Source: Candidatus Binataceae bacterium
Lineage (GTDB): Bacteria > Desulfobacterota > Binatia > Binatales > Binataceae
NCBI GenBank assembly: GCA_035508495.1
Contig: DATJMX010000068.1
Span: forward strand, 40,311 to 104,310
Length of the DNA stretch: 64,000 nt
Direction: 5' to 3'
Below the pieces are notes generated by a model. It made no database searches. It was not told where the DNA came from and was given only the letters and a program-made list of their open reading frames with translations. Below are positions 15,818-24,748 of the stretch, one piece after another. The position numbers were made by a program, and so were the translations under genes. Each line of letters begins with the position of its first letter. Within the stretch, counting starts at the first letter, position 1.

Positions 15818-16696
15818 GTGGCGCGGCTTCATCTAATCGACGGGACGTACGAACTTTATCGCGCGCACTTCGCGCCGCGCCCGCAGCACATCGCACCGTC
15901 GGGCCGCGACGCGAAGGCCACGGTCGGCGTGGTCGAGTCGATTCTCTCGCTGCTGCGCGATCGAGATGAAGCGGTGACGCATATCGCGATCGCATTCGAC
16001 AATCCGATTCGATCTTTTCGCAACGATCTCTTCGCCTACTACAAGAGCGACGATGGCGTTCCACCCGAGCTGCGCTCGCAGTTCGACGCCGTCGAAGATG
16101 CGATGCGCGCACTCGGCATCGCGGTCTGGTCGATGCGCGAGTACGAGGCCGACGACGGGCTTGCGAGCGGCGCGCGCAAATTTCGCGATGAGGTCGAGCA
16201 GGTGCGAATCATGTCGCCCGACAAGGACCTCGGCCAGTGCATCGTGGGCGAGCGCGTCGTCCAGGTCGATCGTCGTCAACGGAAAGTCACCAACGAGGCA
16301 GAGTTCCGAGCGCGGCGCGGCTTCGGTCCGCACAGCATGGCCGACTACCTGGGCCTCGCCGGCGACAGTGCCGACGGCTTTCCGGGTCTGCCAGGCTTCG
16401 GCGAAAAGAGCGCGGGGACTTTAATCGGTGCGTACGAGCATATCGAGTCGATTCCGGCCCGCGCCGCGGATTGGAGAGTCTCCCTGCGCGGCGCCGACAA
16501 GCTCGCCGCAACTCTCAACGAGCGCCGCGAAGAAGCGATCCTGTTCCGCAAGCTCGCGACCCTCGTCGATAACGTGCCAATCGACCAAAGCCTCGAAGAC
16601 CTGCGCTATCGCGGCCCGCAGCGCGATCGTTTCGAAGCGTGGTGCGCTGAGCTCGGCGCCGACCGTCTCAAGTCGGCACCGATGCTTTGGCAATAG
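15818..16696 (+). CDS. 5'-3' exonuclease (Pol I N-terminal-like)
   Basis: About 292 residues from GTG 15818, 7 bases after the SDR stop; a TTG at 15764 would overlap the SDR and add a low-complexity tail. The family cores are HLIDGTYELYRAHF at the N-terminus, DNPIRSFRNDLFAYYK, YEADDGLAS and SPDKDLGQ metal-binding aspartates, and the helix-hairpin-helix GDSADGFPGLPGFGEKSA. It lacks polymerase domains, so it is a free-standing flap/5' nuclease, presumably in replication or repair of RNA primers and flaps. Confidence 0.88.
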   Translation: MARLHLIDGTYELYRAHFAPRPQHIAPSGRDAKATVGVVESILSLLRDRDEAVTHIAIAFDNPIRSFRNDLFAYYKSDDGVPPELRSQFDAVEDAMRALGIAVWSMREYEADDGLASGARKFRDEVEQVRIMSPDKDLGQCIVGERVVQVDRRQRKVTNEAEFRARRGFGPHSMADYLGLAGDSADGFPGLPGFGEKSAGTLIGAYEHIESIPARAADWRVSLRGADKLAATLNERREEAILFRKLATLVDNVPIDQSLEDLRYRGPQRDRFEAWCAELGADRLKSAPMLWQ

Positions 16697-16703
16697 CCGG
16701 CGT

Positions 16704-17085
16704 TTGCTTGTTCTTGCCCGGCTTGGCGCGCTTGCCGCCCTGGCAACCGCAGCATCTCCCCTGATTGTGCGAGATCAAGCGTGGGCGATACCGAGTCCGG
16801 TATGCAATGCTGGAGCTCCGGTTACTCCAGCCGCAGCGCTTCAGGCGCTCATAGATGGCAACAAAGACTGGGCAATCGGGAGTCAACGACACCCAGGGGA
16901 AGATATGGGACGCAGGGCCTGCCTTGCGACGAGCCAGATGGGAGACGGGAACTACCTGACTCTCATCAACGATGCGTTGCGCGAGCAGATTCTGCGCACC
17001 GACCCTTGAAAAAGTCGTGCGGCGCGCCGTTCGCGAGGAGTTGCGAGGCTTCGAGCGTCAGCAAACAGCGCGCGGCGCGCGCTAA
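16704..17085 (+). pseudogene. Chimeric remnant: beta-carbonic anhydrase N-terminus joined to antitoxin-like C-terminus
   Basis: Starting at TTG 16704 the frame gives a signal-peptide-like segment ending QAWA, then TPAAALQALIDGNKDWAIG and RHPGEDMGRRACLATSQ, which is how periplasmic beta-carbonic anhydrases begin. The sequence stops matching just before the zinc-binding CxDSR block, which is absent. It continues with MGDGNYLTLINDALREQI and a stop at 17007. In the +1 frame directly after that point the reading resumes as LEKVVRRAVREELRGFE and ends at 17083-17085. NYLTLINDALRE plus LEKVVRRAVREEL is the C-terminal pattern of CopG/BrnA-type antitoxins, so a frameshift seems to split it. Two decayed genes therefore appear fused. 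It fills the 413-base gap before nuoN. Confidence 0.5.
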
Positions 17086-17109
17086 ACCATCGAGGCCTGG
17101 CCGATCAAA

Positions 17110-18603
17110 CTACGGCATCATTGCGGTGGCGTGGGATTCGTCGGGGGAGAGGGCGGAGGCGAACGCGTTTTCGGCGGCGTTCATGTACGGTTGCGGATAG
17201 ACGCCGATCAGGACTGTCGCGATTGCGGCGATTGCGATTGCGGCTACGATGCCCGGGCGCGCGGGGCGTTCTTCGACCGCGCCGCCTTCCTGCATGTACA
17301 TCGCAACGATAACCGACAGATAGTAGTAGGCTGACGCCGCGCTGGTCAGCATCCCGATTACGGCCAGGCCGACGAAGCCGCGATGCACGGCAGCGCTGAA
17401 GAGGTAGAACTTGCCGACGAAGCCAACCAGCGGCGGAACGCCGGTGAGCGAGAGCATGAAGAGCGCCATCGCCGCCGCCATCATCGGATGGCGCGAGGCG
17501 AGGCCGCGATAGTCGGCGATCTCGTCGTTCGCCGAGCCACCCCGTTCCAGAGCGACGACGATCGCGAAGATACCGAGATTGGTGAACGCATAGCCGAGCA
17601 GGTAGTAGAGGATCGCGCCGCCCGCATCGGTGCCGCCAGCCGTCATCGCCACCAGGATGTACCCGGCGTGCGCGATCGCCGAATACGCCAGCATCCGCTT
17701 GATGTTGGTCTGCACGATCGCGAGCACGTTGCCGACCGTCATCGTGAGTGCGGCGAGTCCCCACAGCACAATCGTCCAGTGCTCGCTGACGGGCGCAAGC
17801 TGCACCATGAAGACGCGCACGAATCCCGCAAACGCCGCGATCTTCACGCCCACCGCCATGAACGCCGTGATCGGCGTCGGCGCACCTTCGTAAACATCGG
17901 GCGTCCACATGTGGAAAGGCGCGGCTGCGACCTTGAAGCCGAAGCCGATCAGCATCAGGCCGAGCCCGAGCAGCAGCAGCGGATTGCCGGCCATGTCGCT
18001 GGTCAGCGCGGCATGAATCGCGATTAGCTTAATCGTGCCGGTCGCGGCGTAGACCAGCGCGATACCGTAGAGCAGGAAGCCGGTCGAGAATGCGCCCAGC
18101 AGAAAATACTTGATCGAAGCTTCGTTGGAGCGCGGATCGCGGCGCAGCATTCCCGCCAGCACGTAAACCGAAATCGACATGGTCTCGAGACCGATGAAGA
18201 TAACGATGAGGTCGTTCGCGGTCGCCATCAGCATCATGCCGAGGACCGAGAACAGCAGCAGCGAGTAGTATTCCGCTCCCGGCAGACGATATTGTCCCGC
18301 GTAATCGAGCGACATCAGGACCGTGAGCGCGGCCGCGATCAGGATCGAAAGCTCGAAGAAGGCGGCGAAGCCGTCGATCGCGATCGCGCCCGCGAATGCG
18401 ATGCCGGATTGCCCGATGATGCCGAGCGCGAGCACGAACGCGATCACCAATGCGGCGAGCGTCAGGAAACCCAGACCCTCGCTCTCTTCGTCATCGACTC
18501 GCACGCCAATTAGCAGCACTGCCATCGCAGCGAGTGCGACAACCGCGAGCGGCAGCACCGGCAGCCAGATCATGTTCAACGAGGCAAAGTTAATCGGCGT
18601 CAT
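17110..18603 (-). CDS. nuoN: NADH-quinone oxidoreductase subunit N
   Basis: 497 residues, about 14 transmembrane helices, antiporter-like proton-pumping subunit of respiratory complex I. Supporting blocks: EYYSLLLFSVLGMMLMATANDL, GLETMSISVYVLAG, SIKYFLLGAFSTGFLLYG with the buried lysine, and MLAYSAIAHAGYIL. It overlaps the nuoM stop by 4 bases (ATGA) and is last in the cluster. The C-terminus reaches the remnant region on the other strand. Confidence 0.95.
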   Translation of the reverse strand: MTPINFASLNMIWLPVLPLAVVALAAMAVLLIGVRVDDEESEGLGFLTLAALVIAFVLALGIIGQSGIAFAGAIAIDGFAAFFELSILIAAALTVLMSLDYAGQYRLPGAEYYSLLLFSVLGMMLMATANDLIVIFIGLETMSISVYVLAGMLRRDPRSNEASIKYFLLGAFSTGFLLYGIALVYAATGTIKLIAIHAALTSDMAGNPLLLLGLGLMLIGFGFKVAAAPFHMWTPDVYEGAPTPITAFMAVGVKIAAFAGFVRVFMVQLAPVSEHWTIVLWGLAALTMTVGNVLAIVQTNIKRMLAYSAIAHAGYILVAMTAGGTDAGGAILYYLLGYAFTNLGIFAIVVALERGGSANDEIADYRGLASRHPMMAAAMALFMLSLTGVPPLVGFVGKFYLFSAAVHRGFVGLAVIGMLTSAASAYYYLSVIVAMYMQEGGAVEERPARPGIVAAIAIAAIATVLIGVYPQPYMNAAENAFASALSPDESHATAMMP

Positions 18604-20162
18604 TTTACGGCGGCGGCTGCGACCTGGGTTGCGGTCAGGTTGGAGGTGGCGCTCGCGAGCGCGGTCTGATGGCGGCGCTGCTCGAGGCGCGCTTCCGCGA
18701 CATGCACGCGCGAGAGCAGATTCAGGGCGGAAGGCTCGATGCGATCGAGCAGCGGCTTGGGATAGAGCCCCATGAAAAACATCAGCGCGACGAGCGGCAC
18801 CATCGAGACGATTTCGCGCGCGCTGAGGTCCGCGATCGTTTCATTCACCGCCTTGGTGATCGGTCCGAACATCACGCGCTCGTAGAGCCACAGCATGTAG
18901 AGCGCGCCGAGGATCACGCCGGTGACTGCGAACACTGTCGCGAGCTTGATGCGCAAATAGCCGCCCAGCATGATCTGGAATTCGCCGATGAAACCATTGA
19001 GACCGGGCAGACCGATCGACGACAGCATCACGACCATGAAGATCGCGGCGAGAATCGGCACACTCTTCCACAGCCCGCCGAACTCGGAAATTTCGCGCGT
19101 ATGACGCCGCAGGTAGAGCATCCCGACCAGGAAGAACAGCGCGCCCGTCGAGATGCCGTGATTCAGCATCTGGTAAATCGCGCCGTCGAAACCCTGGATA
19201 TTGAACGCAAACAGGCCGAGCATCACGAAGCCCAGATGGCTGACGGAGGAATACGCGACCAGCCGCTTCATGTCAGGCTGCATCATCGCGAGCGCGGCGC
19301 CGTAGATGATTCCTATGACGGCGAGCGCCATGAAGAGCGGAATCGCCTCGACCGCGACTTCGGGAAACAGCGGAATCGCAAAGCGCAGAAAGCCGTAGGT
19401 GCCCATCTTGAGCATCACGCCCGCGAGGATCACCGAGCCCGCCGTGGGCGCGTTGGTATGCGCGTCAGGCAGCCAGGTATGCACCGGCCACATCGGAACT
19501 TTGATCGCGAATGCGAGCGCGAACGCGGCGAAGAGCCAGCGCGCCTCGGTCTGTGTGAAAGGCAGCCCGTAGAGCATCGGCAGGTCGAAGGTGATGTGCC
19601 CCAGGTGCTCGCGGGCCGAGAAAACCAGGTAGAGGATCGCGACCAGCATCAGCAGCGAGCCGACCATGGTGAAGACCACGAACTTGAGCGCGGCGTAAAT
19701 CCGCTCGCCGTGACCGAAGATGCCGATGAGGAAGTACATCGGAATCAGCATCACCTCCCAGAACACGTAGAAGAGGAACAGGTCGACCGAGAGCAGCGCG
19801 CCGAGCAGGCCGGTCTCGAGCACGAGCATGAAGAAGCAAAACTCGCCCGCCCGCTCCTCGATATCGCCGCCGCCGGAATAGAGCAGCGAGATCGAGATCA
19901 GAATCGTCGTCAGCAGCACGAGGAACAGGCTGATGCCGTCCACTCCCAGGTGGTACGAGATCCCGAACGACGGAATCCACGGATACTGCTCGACAAACTG
20001 GTAGTGCGACGAGTGAACGTCGAACTGCCACAGCATGTAGAAACTGATGCCGAGCGGGATCAGCGAAAAGATAAACGCCGAGTTCCAGATCGTGCGCTCG
20101 TCGCTCTGCGTCATGATCAGCAGCGCGCCGAGCAGCGGCAGAAATATGATTGCCGTCAGCAT
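18600..20162 (-). CDS. nuoM: NADH-quinone oxidoreductase subunit M
   Basis: 520 residues, about 14 transmembrane helices. Conserved motifs: FYVFWEVMLIPMYFLIG with the essential glutamate, AALKFVVFTMVGSLLM, VPMWPVHTWLPDAHTNAPTAGSV cut by two prolines, LVAYSSVSHLGFVMLG and the broken helix near GLPGLNGFIGEF. It pumps protons within the complex I membrane arm. It starts 7 bases after nuoL. A non-conserved 40-residue cytoplasmic tail ends the protein. Confidence 0.95.
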   Translation of the reverse strand: MLTAIIFLPLLGALLIMTQSDERTIWNSAFIFSLIPLGISFYMLWQFDVHSSHYQFVEQYPWIPSFGISYHLGVDGISLFLVLLTTILISISLLYSGGGDIEERAGEFCFFMLVLETGLLGALLSVDLFLFYVFWEVMLIPMYFLIGIFGHGERIYAALKFVVFTMVGSLLMLVAILYLVFSAREHLGHITFDLPMLYGLPFTQTEARWLFAAFALAFAIKVPMWPVHTWLPDAHTNAPTAGSVILAGVMLKMGTYGFLRFAIPLFPEVAVEAIPLFMALAVIGIIYGAALAMMQPDMKRLVAYSSVSHLGFVMLGLFAFNIQGFDGAIYQMLNHGISTGALFFLVGMLYLRRHTREISEFGGLWKSVPILAAIFMVVMLSSIGLPGLNGFIGEFQIMLGGYLRIKLATVFAVTGVILGALYMLWLYERVMFGPITKAVNETIADLSAREIVSMVPLVALMFFMGLYPKPLLDRIEPSALNLLSRVHVAEARLEQRRHQTALASATSNLTATQVAAAAVK

Positions 20163-20169
20163 GCTGCCC

Positions 20170-22110
20170 TCACCGCGCCACCAGGTAGAGGTAATAAGCC
20201 ACGATTCCGAGCACGCCCAGCAAGTACACGAACGCGTAGTGCTGAACGTTGCCCGACTCGATGCGCCGCACCGCTTCGCCCGTAGTTTCTACAGTCAGAC
20301 CCGCGCCGTTGACCGCGCCATCGATCGCGAATCGATCGACGCCGCGGTTGAGGACAGTGTTGGAAACCCAGAAGAGCGGCCGCGTCACGATGAAATCGTA
20401 GAGCTCGTCTACGTACCACTTGTTGAGCAGGAAATCGTGCACGCCCTTCATCCGCCACGCGAGGATGATCGGCAGTCCCGGCAGCCGGATGTAGAAGAGA
20501 TAGGCGACGATGATTCCGAGCGCGCCCGCCGAGGTTGCGACCAGCGAGAGCATCGTCGCGCTGGCCTCCATCGCGGGATGGAACGTTCCTACGACCGGCG
20601 CGAGAAAGCGCCCAAAGGCGTCACCCCACAAGAGGCCTTCCGGCAATCCGACGAGGCCGCCGACTGCCGCCAGAATCGCGAGGATGATCAGCGGGATCGC
20701 CATCACCGGGGGCGATTCGTGGATGTGATGCGCCTTTTCGTGATCGACGCGCGACTCGCCAAAGAACGTCATGAAGATCAAGCGGAACATGTAGAAGGAA
20801 GTGAGGCCCGCCGTGATCACCCCGATCAGCCACAAACCGAAGTGGCCCGATTCGTACGCGGCTTCGAGGATCATGTCCTTGGAGAAGTACCCCGAGAACG
20901 GCGGCACTGCCGAGATCGCGAGCGTCGCGATGAACATCGTCCAGAACGTGATCGGCAGCTTCGAGCGCAGCCCGCCCATCTTGTTCATGTCCTGCTCGCC
21001 GCCGAGGGCGTGGATGATCGATCCAGCGCAGAGGAAAAGCAGACCCTTAAAGCACGCATGCGTCATCACGTGGAAGATGCCCGACGCGAAATTCGCCGAG
21101 CCGACGCCAAGGAACATGTAGCCGAGCTGGCTGATCGTCGAGTAAGCGAGCACTTTCTTGATGTCGGGCTGAACGAGCGCGATCGTCGCCGCGAAGAGCG
21201 CAGTGCACGCGCCGATCGTCGCGACCACCGTCAGCGCCTCAGGCGTGAGCACGTAGAAGAAGTTGAGCCGCGCAATCATGTACACGCCGGCCGTGACCAT
21301 CGTCGCCGCATGGATCAGCGCGCTGACGGGAGTCGGACCGACCATCGCGTTCGGCAGCCATACGTAAAGCGGAATTTGCGCCGACTTGCCGGTCGCGCCG
21401 AGGAGCAGGAGCAGGCCCGCGACCGTCGCGGCCGAGGTGCCGAGCAGCGCGGTCGAGCCGAGGTCAGCGGCATGCGCGTGCAGTTCGACGAAATCGAGTG
21501 ACCAGACGCCATGCTGCGACATCGCCCACACGATCGTGAACATCGCGAGCAGGAAGCCCGCGTCGCCGACGCGGTTGACGACAAATGCCTTGCGGCCGTT
21601 GTAAGCGAACTCGGGATTCGTGTACCAGAACGCGACCAGCAGGTACGAGCACAGCCCGACGCCTTCCCATCCCACGAACATCAGGAGCAGGTTGTTCGCG
21701 AGCACGAGAATCAGCATCGAGAACGCGAACAGGTTCATGTAGGTGAAGAAGCGCGCGTAGTCGTCGTCGTGCGCCATGTAGCCGTCGGAATAAAGATGGA
21801 TGAGCGCGCCGATGCCGGTGACGATCATGATCATCACGGCTGAGAGCGCATCGACGCGCAGGCCGATCTCGGTGTGGAACTCGCCCGCGGTGATCCACGG
21901 CCACAGCGTGCACACCAGCGCACTGCCTGGCGGCAGCACGAAAATTTCGTAGAACGCCCAGCAGGCGACCGCGAACGCCGCGAACATCACGGCCGGTCCG
22001 ACGAAGAACACCGCGCCGCGCCCGGCGCGATAACCGACGAACAGGTTGAACAGCACCCCAAGCGCGGGGAACAGCAGGATCAGCGCGAGTGCCGGGAACT
22101 GTACAGTCAT
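20170..22110 (-). CDS. nuoL: NADH-quinone oxidoreductase subunit L
   Basis: 646 residues, the largest antiporter-like subunit. Seen: VDALSAVMIMIVTGIGALIHLYS, FVGWEGVGLCSYLLVAFWY with the key glutamate, KAFVVNRVGDAGFLLAMF, VWLPNAMVGPTPVSALIHAATMV, VLAYSTISQLGYMFLG and, after helix 14, the region that forms the long lateral helix (ILAWRMKGVHDFLLNKWYVDELYDF). It ends with a final transmembrane helix. It starts 4 bases after nuoK. Confidence 0.96.
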   Translation of the reverse strand: MTVQFPALALILLFPALGVLFNLFVGYRAGRGAVFFVGPAVMFAAFAVACWAFYEIFVLPPGSALVCTLWPWITAGEFHTEIGLRVDALSAVMIMIVTGIGALIHLYSDGYMAHDDDYARFFTYMNLFAFSMLILVLANNLLLMFVGWEGVGLCSYLLVAFWYTNPEFAYNGRKAFVVNRVGDAGFLLAMFTIVWAMSQHGVWSLDFVELHAHAADLGSTALLGTSAATVAGLLLLLGATGKSAQIPLYVWLPNAMVGPTPVSALIHAATMVTAGVYMIARLNFFYVLTPEALTVVATIGACTALFAATIALVQPDIKKVLAYSTISQLGYMFLGVGSANFASGIFHVMTHACFKGLLFLCAGSIIHALGGEQDMNKMGGLRSKLPITFWTMFIATLAISAVPPFSGYFSKDMILEAAYESGHFGLWLIGVITAGLTSFYMFRLIFMTFFGESRVDHEKAHHIHESPPVMAIPLIILAILAAVGGLVGLPEGLLWGDAFGRFLAPVVGTFHPAMEASATMLSLVATSAGALGIIVAYLFYIRLPGLPIILAWRMKGVHDFLLNKWYVDELYDFIVTRPLFWVSNTVLNRGVDRFAIDGAVNGAGLTVETTGEAVRRIESGNVQHYAFVYLLGVLGIVAYYLYLVAR

Positions 22111-22114
22111 TCGT

Positions 22115-22417
22115 TCACCATCTCAGCATCGTGAGCTCGTCCGCCTGCACCGTATCGCGGTTGCGGAAGATCGAGATGATTAGGCCGAGGCCGACCGCGG
22201 ATTCCGCCGCCGCCACGGTCATCACGAAGAACACGATGACCTGTCCGTCCATCGAGGCGAGCCGATGCGCAAGGGCGATAAACGCAAGGTTCACCGCGTT
22301 AAGCATAATTTCGATCGACATCAGCATCACCAGGATATTGCGGCGGACGATCACGCCACATACGCCGATGGCGAACAGCGTCGCGCTGAGGCCCAGCAAA
22401 TACGTAAGCGGGATCAT
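22115..22417 (-). CDS. nuoK: NADH-quinone oxidoreductase subunit K
   Basis: Exactly 100 residues, three transmembrane helices, normal for NuoK. The two conserved glutamates of the membrane proton path are in MSIEIMLNAVNLAF and AAAESAVGLGLI. The start is ATG 22417, which overlaps the nuoJ stop (ATGA); a longer open frame upstream belongs to no real protein. Confidence 0.97.
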   Translation of the reverse strand: MIPLTYLLGLSATLFAIGVCGVIVRRNILVMLMSIEIMLNAVNLAFIALAHRLASMDGQVIVFFVMTVAAAESAVGLGLIISIFRNRDTVQADELTMLRW

Positions 22418-22953
22418 CGCGCGGCTCCCTGTTCGATCTGCTGCTCGACCCGAACCGGCGCGGACGGGCGGCGGGCGATCGCGATCGCGCCGACGACGGC
22501 GGCCAGCAGCAGGATCGAGGTGGCCTCGAACGCTACCAGGTAGTCGGTAAACAGCTTGTGCGCGAGCGACGCGAGCGAGCCGTAATCCGCAGGCAGCTCG
22601 ACGTGCTTTACCTGAAGATGCGGGTGAAGCAGGAACATCAGCAGCTCGGCGCCCAGTGCAGCCGCGGCAATCGAGCCGAAAAACTTGAGCGGCAGATGAC
22701 CGCGGTCGGCCTGCGCCTGCAGGTTGAGCAGCCAGATCACGAACAGGAACAGGACCATGATCGCGCCGGCGTAGACGATTATCTGCAGCAGTCCGACAAC
22801 GACCGCGTCCTGCTGGATGAAAAGGAGCGCGAGCGTGAGCAGCGTCATCACCAGCGACAACAGCGAATGCACGGGATTGGTCTGGATAATCACGCCGAGC
22901 GCGAAAATGATCGCCAGCGCCGCCAGGAAGAAGAACACCCAGAGCGAAATCAC
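22414..22953 (-). CDS. nuoJ: NADH-quinone oxidoreductase subunit J
   Basis: 179 residues, five transmembrane helices. The conserved middle helix is seen as GLLQIIVYAGAIMVLFLFVIWLL, with the pi-bulge region typical of NuoJ. The start is GTG 22953, overlapping the nuoH stop (GTGA); the open frame upstream of it lies inside nuoH. NuoI, which normally sits between nuoH and nuoJ, is missing here. Confidence 0.94.
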   Translation of the reverse strand: MISLWVFFFLAALAIIFALGVIIQTNPVHSLLSLVMTLLTLALLFIQQDAVVVGLLQIIVYAGAIMVLFLFVIWLLNLQAQADRGHLPLKFFGSIAAAALGAELLMFLLHPHLQVKHVELPADYGSLASLAHKLFTDYLVAFEATSILLLAAVVGAIAIARRPSAPVRVEQQIEQGAAR

Positions 22954-24065
22954 TGCGCACTCCCCACGGCTACGATCAGAAACGCGGTCAGCAGCAGGTT
23001 GAAAAGCCCGAGCGGCACGAGCGCCTTCCATCCGAGCTTCATCAACTGGTCGTAGCGAAAGCGCGGCAGCGTCCAGCGCACGAGACCGAGGAAGATACAG
23101 AGCACGAGGACCTTAACCAAAAACGCGACGATACCGAGGATCGAAACCGCGAGCGCCGGGACGTGAATAAACAATCCACCGGGAATGTGGAAGCCGTCGC
23201 GATAGAGCCACGGCACCTGCCATCCGCCGAGAAAGAACGTCGTCACCAGCATCGCGACCAGGGCCTGCTCGGCGAAGTCGGTGAGCATGAACACGGCCTG
23301 CTTGCCGCCCGAATATTCGGTGAAATAGCCGAGAATCAGCTCGGACTCGCTTTCGGGGAGATCGAACGGCACGCGTTTCGATTCCGCGACGCCGGCAGTC
23401 AGGAAGATGATGAACGCAAGCGGCTGCGTAAACAGGCCCCAGCGTGGCAGCCATCCGAAATAGACGCCGCCCTGCCCGCGCACGATCGCCTGCAAGTCGA
23501 GCGTGCCGTAGGTCATGATCACCGCGATCAGCGCGAGGCCCATCGCGAGTTCATACGATATCATCTGCGCCGTCGCGCGAATTCCGCCGAGCAGCGACCA
23601 GCGATTGTTCGAGGACCATCCCGCGAGCGCGACGCCATACACGCCGATTCCGATCGTAGCGAGCAGGTAGAGCACCGCGGCGTTGAGGCTCGCCGCCTGA
23701 AGCTCGATCTGATGACCGCCGATATTGATGATGTCGCCGAACGGAATCACGACGAACGTGATCATCACCGGGAAGAGCGCAAGAAACGGCGCCAGCGTAT
23801 GGATGAACTTGTCGGCGCCATCGGGGACGAAGTCTTCCTTGGTGAACATCTTGATCGGATCGAAGATGAGGGTGTTGATGATGCCGAGGTTGGGCATGCC
23901 GAGCTTCTTGCCGAGGCCGGTGATCGAGGCGCGGTTGGAACCGACGCGATCCTGGATCAGCGCGCTGCCCTTGCGCTCGAAATAAAGCAGGAAGATCGAC
24001 AGATGCAGTCCGATGAGAATCATCAGGACCGACTTCACGATTGCGGCAACTATTTCAACCGTCAC
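22950..24065 (-). CDS. nuoH: NADH-quinone oxidoreductase subunit H
   Basis: 371 residues, eight or more transmembrane helices; links the quinone site to the membrane arm. Typical sequence: YFERKGSALIQDRVGSNRA, WSSNNRWSLLGGIRATAQMISYE, GVAESKRVPFDLPESESELILGYFTEYSG and LVRWTLPRFRYDQLMKLGWK. The start is GTG 24065, overlapping the end of nuoE by 11 bases. It is followed directly by nuoJ. Confidence 0.96.
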   Translation of the reverse strand: MTVEIVAAIVKSVLMILIGLHLSIFLLYFERKGSALIQDRVGSNRASITGLGKKLGMPNLGIINTLIFDPIKMFTKEDFVPDGADKFIHTLAPFLALFPVMITFVVIPFGDIINIGGHQIELQAASLNAAVLYLLATIGIGVYGVALAGWSSNNRWSLLGGIRATAQMISYELAMGLALIAVIMTYGTLDLQAIVRGQGGVYFGWLPRWGLFTQPLAFIIFLTAGVAESKRVPFDLPESESELILGYFTEYSGGKQAVFMLTDFAEQALVAMLVTTFFLGGWQVPWLYRDGFHIPGGLFIHVPALAVSILGIVAFLVKVLVLCIFLGLVRWTLPRFRYDQLMKLGWKALVPLGLFNLLLTAFLIVAVGSAQ

Positions 24066-24555
24066 GGCGGGCTAGCTCGTCAATAAGTTTGAGGACGCTT
24101 TCCTCGGTCAGGTTCTCGTGAAACGTGTCCTGGTTGAGCTGGAGCATCGGCGCAGTGCCGCACGACGCGAGACATTCAACCTCACTCAGAGTGAATTTGC
24201 CATCGGGCGTGGTCTCGCCCACGTTAACTTTGAGCTTCTGCGCGATACATTCGACGATGCGCTCGGCGCCGCGCAGCTTGCAGGTCAGGTTGGTGCATAC
24301 GTCGAGCAGGTAGCGGCCGACGGGCTTGCGATGGAACATCGTGTAGAAGGAGACCACCGCACGCACATGAGTGGGAGGCAGCTCCATCAGGTCGGCGACG
24401 TAGGCCTGCGCCTCCTCGCTGAGCCATCCGAATTCGCGCTGTGCGATCCACAGCGTCGGCAGCAGCGCGGCTTGGCGCGTCGGATAGTGCGTCAGCAATT
24501 CGCGGTACTCGTTGAGGCCCGCATCAGAGAATTTGAGTTCGCGGCTTTCGGCCAT
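24055..24555 (-). CDS. nuoE: NADH-quinone oxidoreductase subunit E
   Basis: 166 residues of the thioredoxin-like [2Fe-2S] subunit. The four cluster cysteines are Cys87 and Cys92 (VCTNLTC) and Cys128 and Cys132 (ECLASC). N-terminal helices (AALLPTLWIAQREFGWLSEEA, VRAVVSFYTMF) match NuoE. NuoE normally works with NuoF, the NADH/FMN subunit, which is not next to it here. It heads the operon; the 193-base spacer to rsmD must hold its promoter, but I see no convincing -35/-10 pair. Confidence 0.94.
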   Translation of the reverse strand: MAESRELKFSDAGLNEYRELLTHYPTRQAALLPTLWIAQREFGWLSEEAQAYVADLMELPPTHVRAVVSFYTMFHRKPVGRYLLDVCTNLTCKLRGAERIVECIAQKLKVNVGETTPDGKFTLSEVECLASCGTAPMLQLNQDTFHENLTEESVLKLIDELARRDG

Positions 24556-24748
24556 GGTCCACTATTACGATGTCTTCAACACCAAACGCTGGTGAGTTCA
24601 CGAATCTTATGATGCGACTCAGACATTCGCAAATCCGGCGCGACGGTCGAATACACTTGCCTCAGGTCGAACTTGCGGGTCTGGGCAGAACGGGTTATCT
24701 ATCAGCGGCAAACGCCGCGCAAGAGGAAAGAACGCGGATGCAAGCGCG

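Noticed and set aside
18669..20285. 538-codon open frame on the plus strand opposite nuoM
   Set aside because: It is the mirror of nuoM in GC-rich DNA: highly Arg/His/Asp/Glu-rich, with no domain, while nuoM on the other strand has every family motif.
20047..21501. 484-codon open frame opposite nuoL
   Set aside because: Same reason: low-complexity charged translation antisense to a fully conserved gene.
22418..22960. Long upstream extension of the nuoK reading frame
   Set aside because: It lies in another frame of nuoJ; nuoK is 100 residues from ATG 22417 with a standard ATGA overlap.
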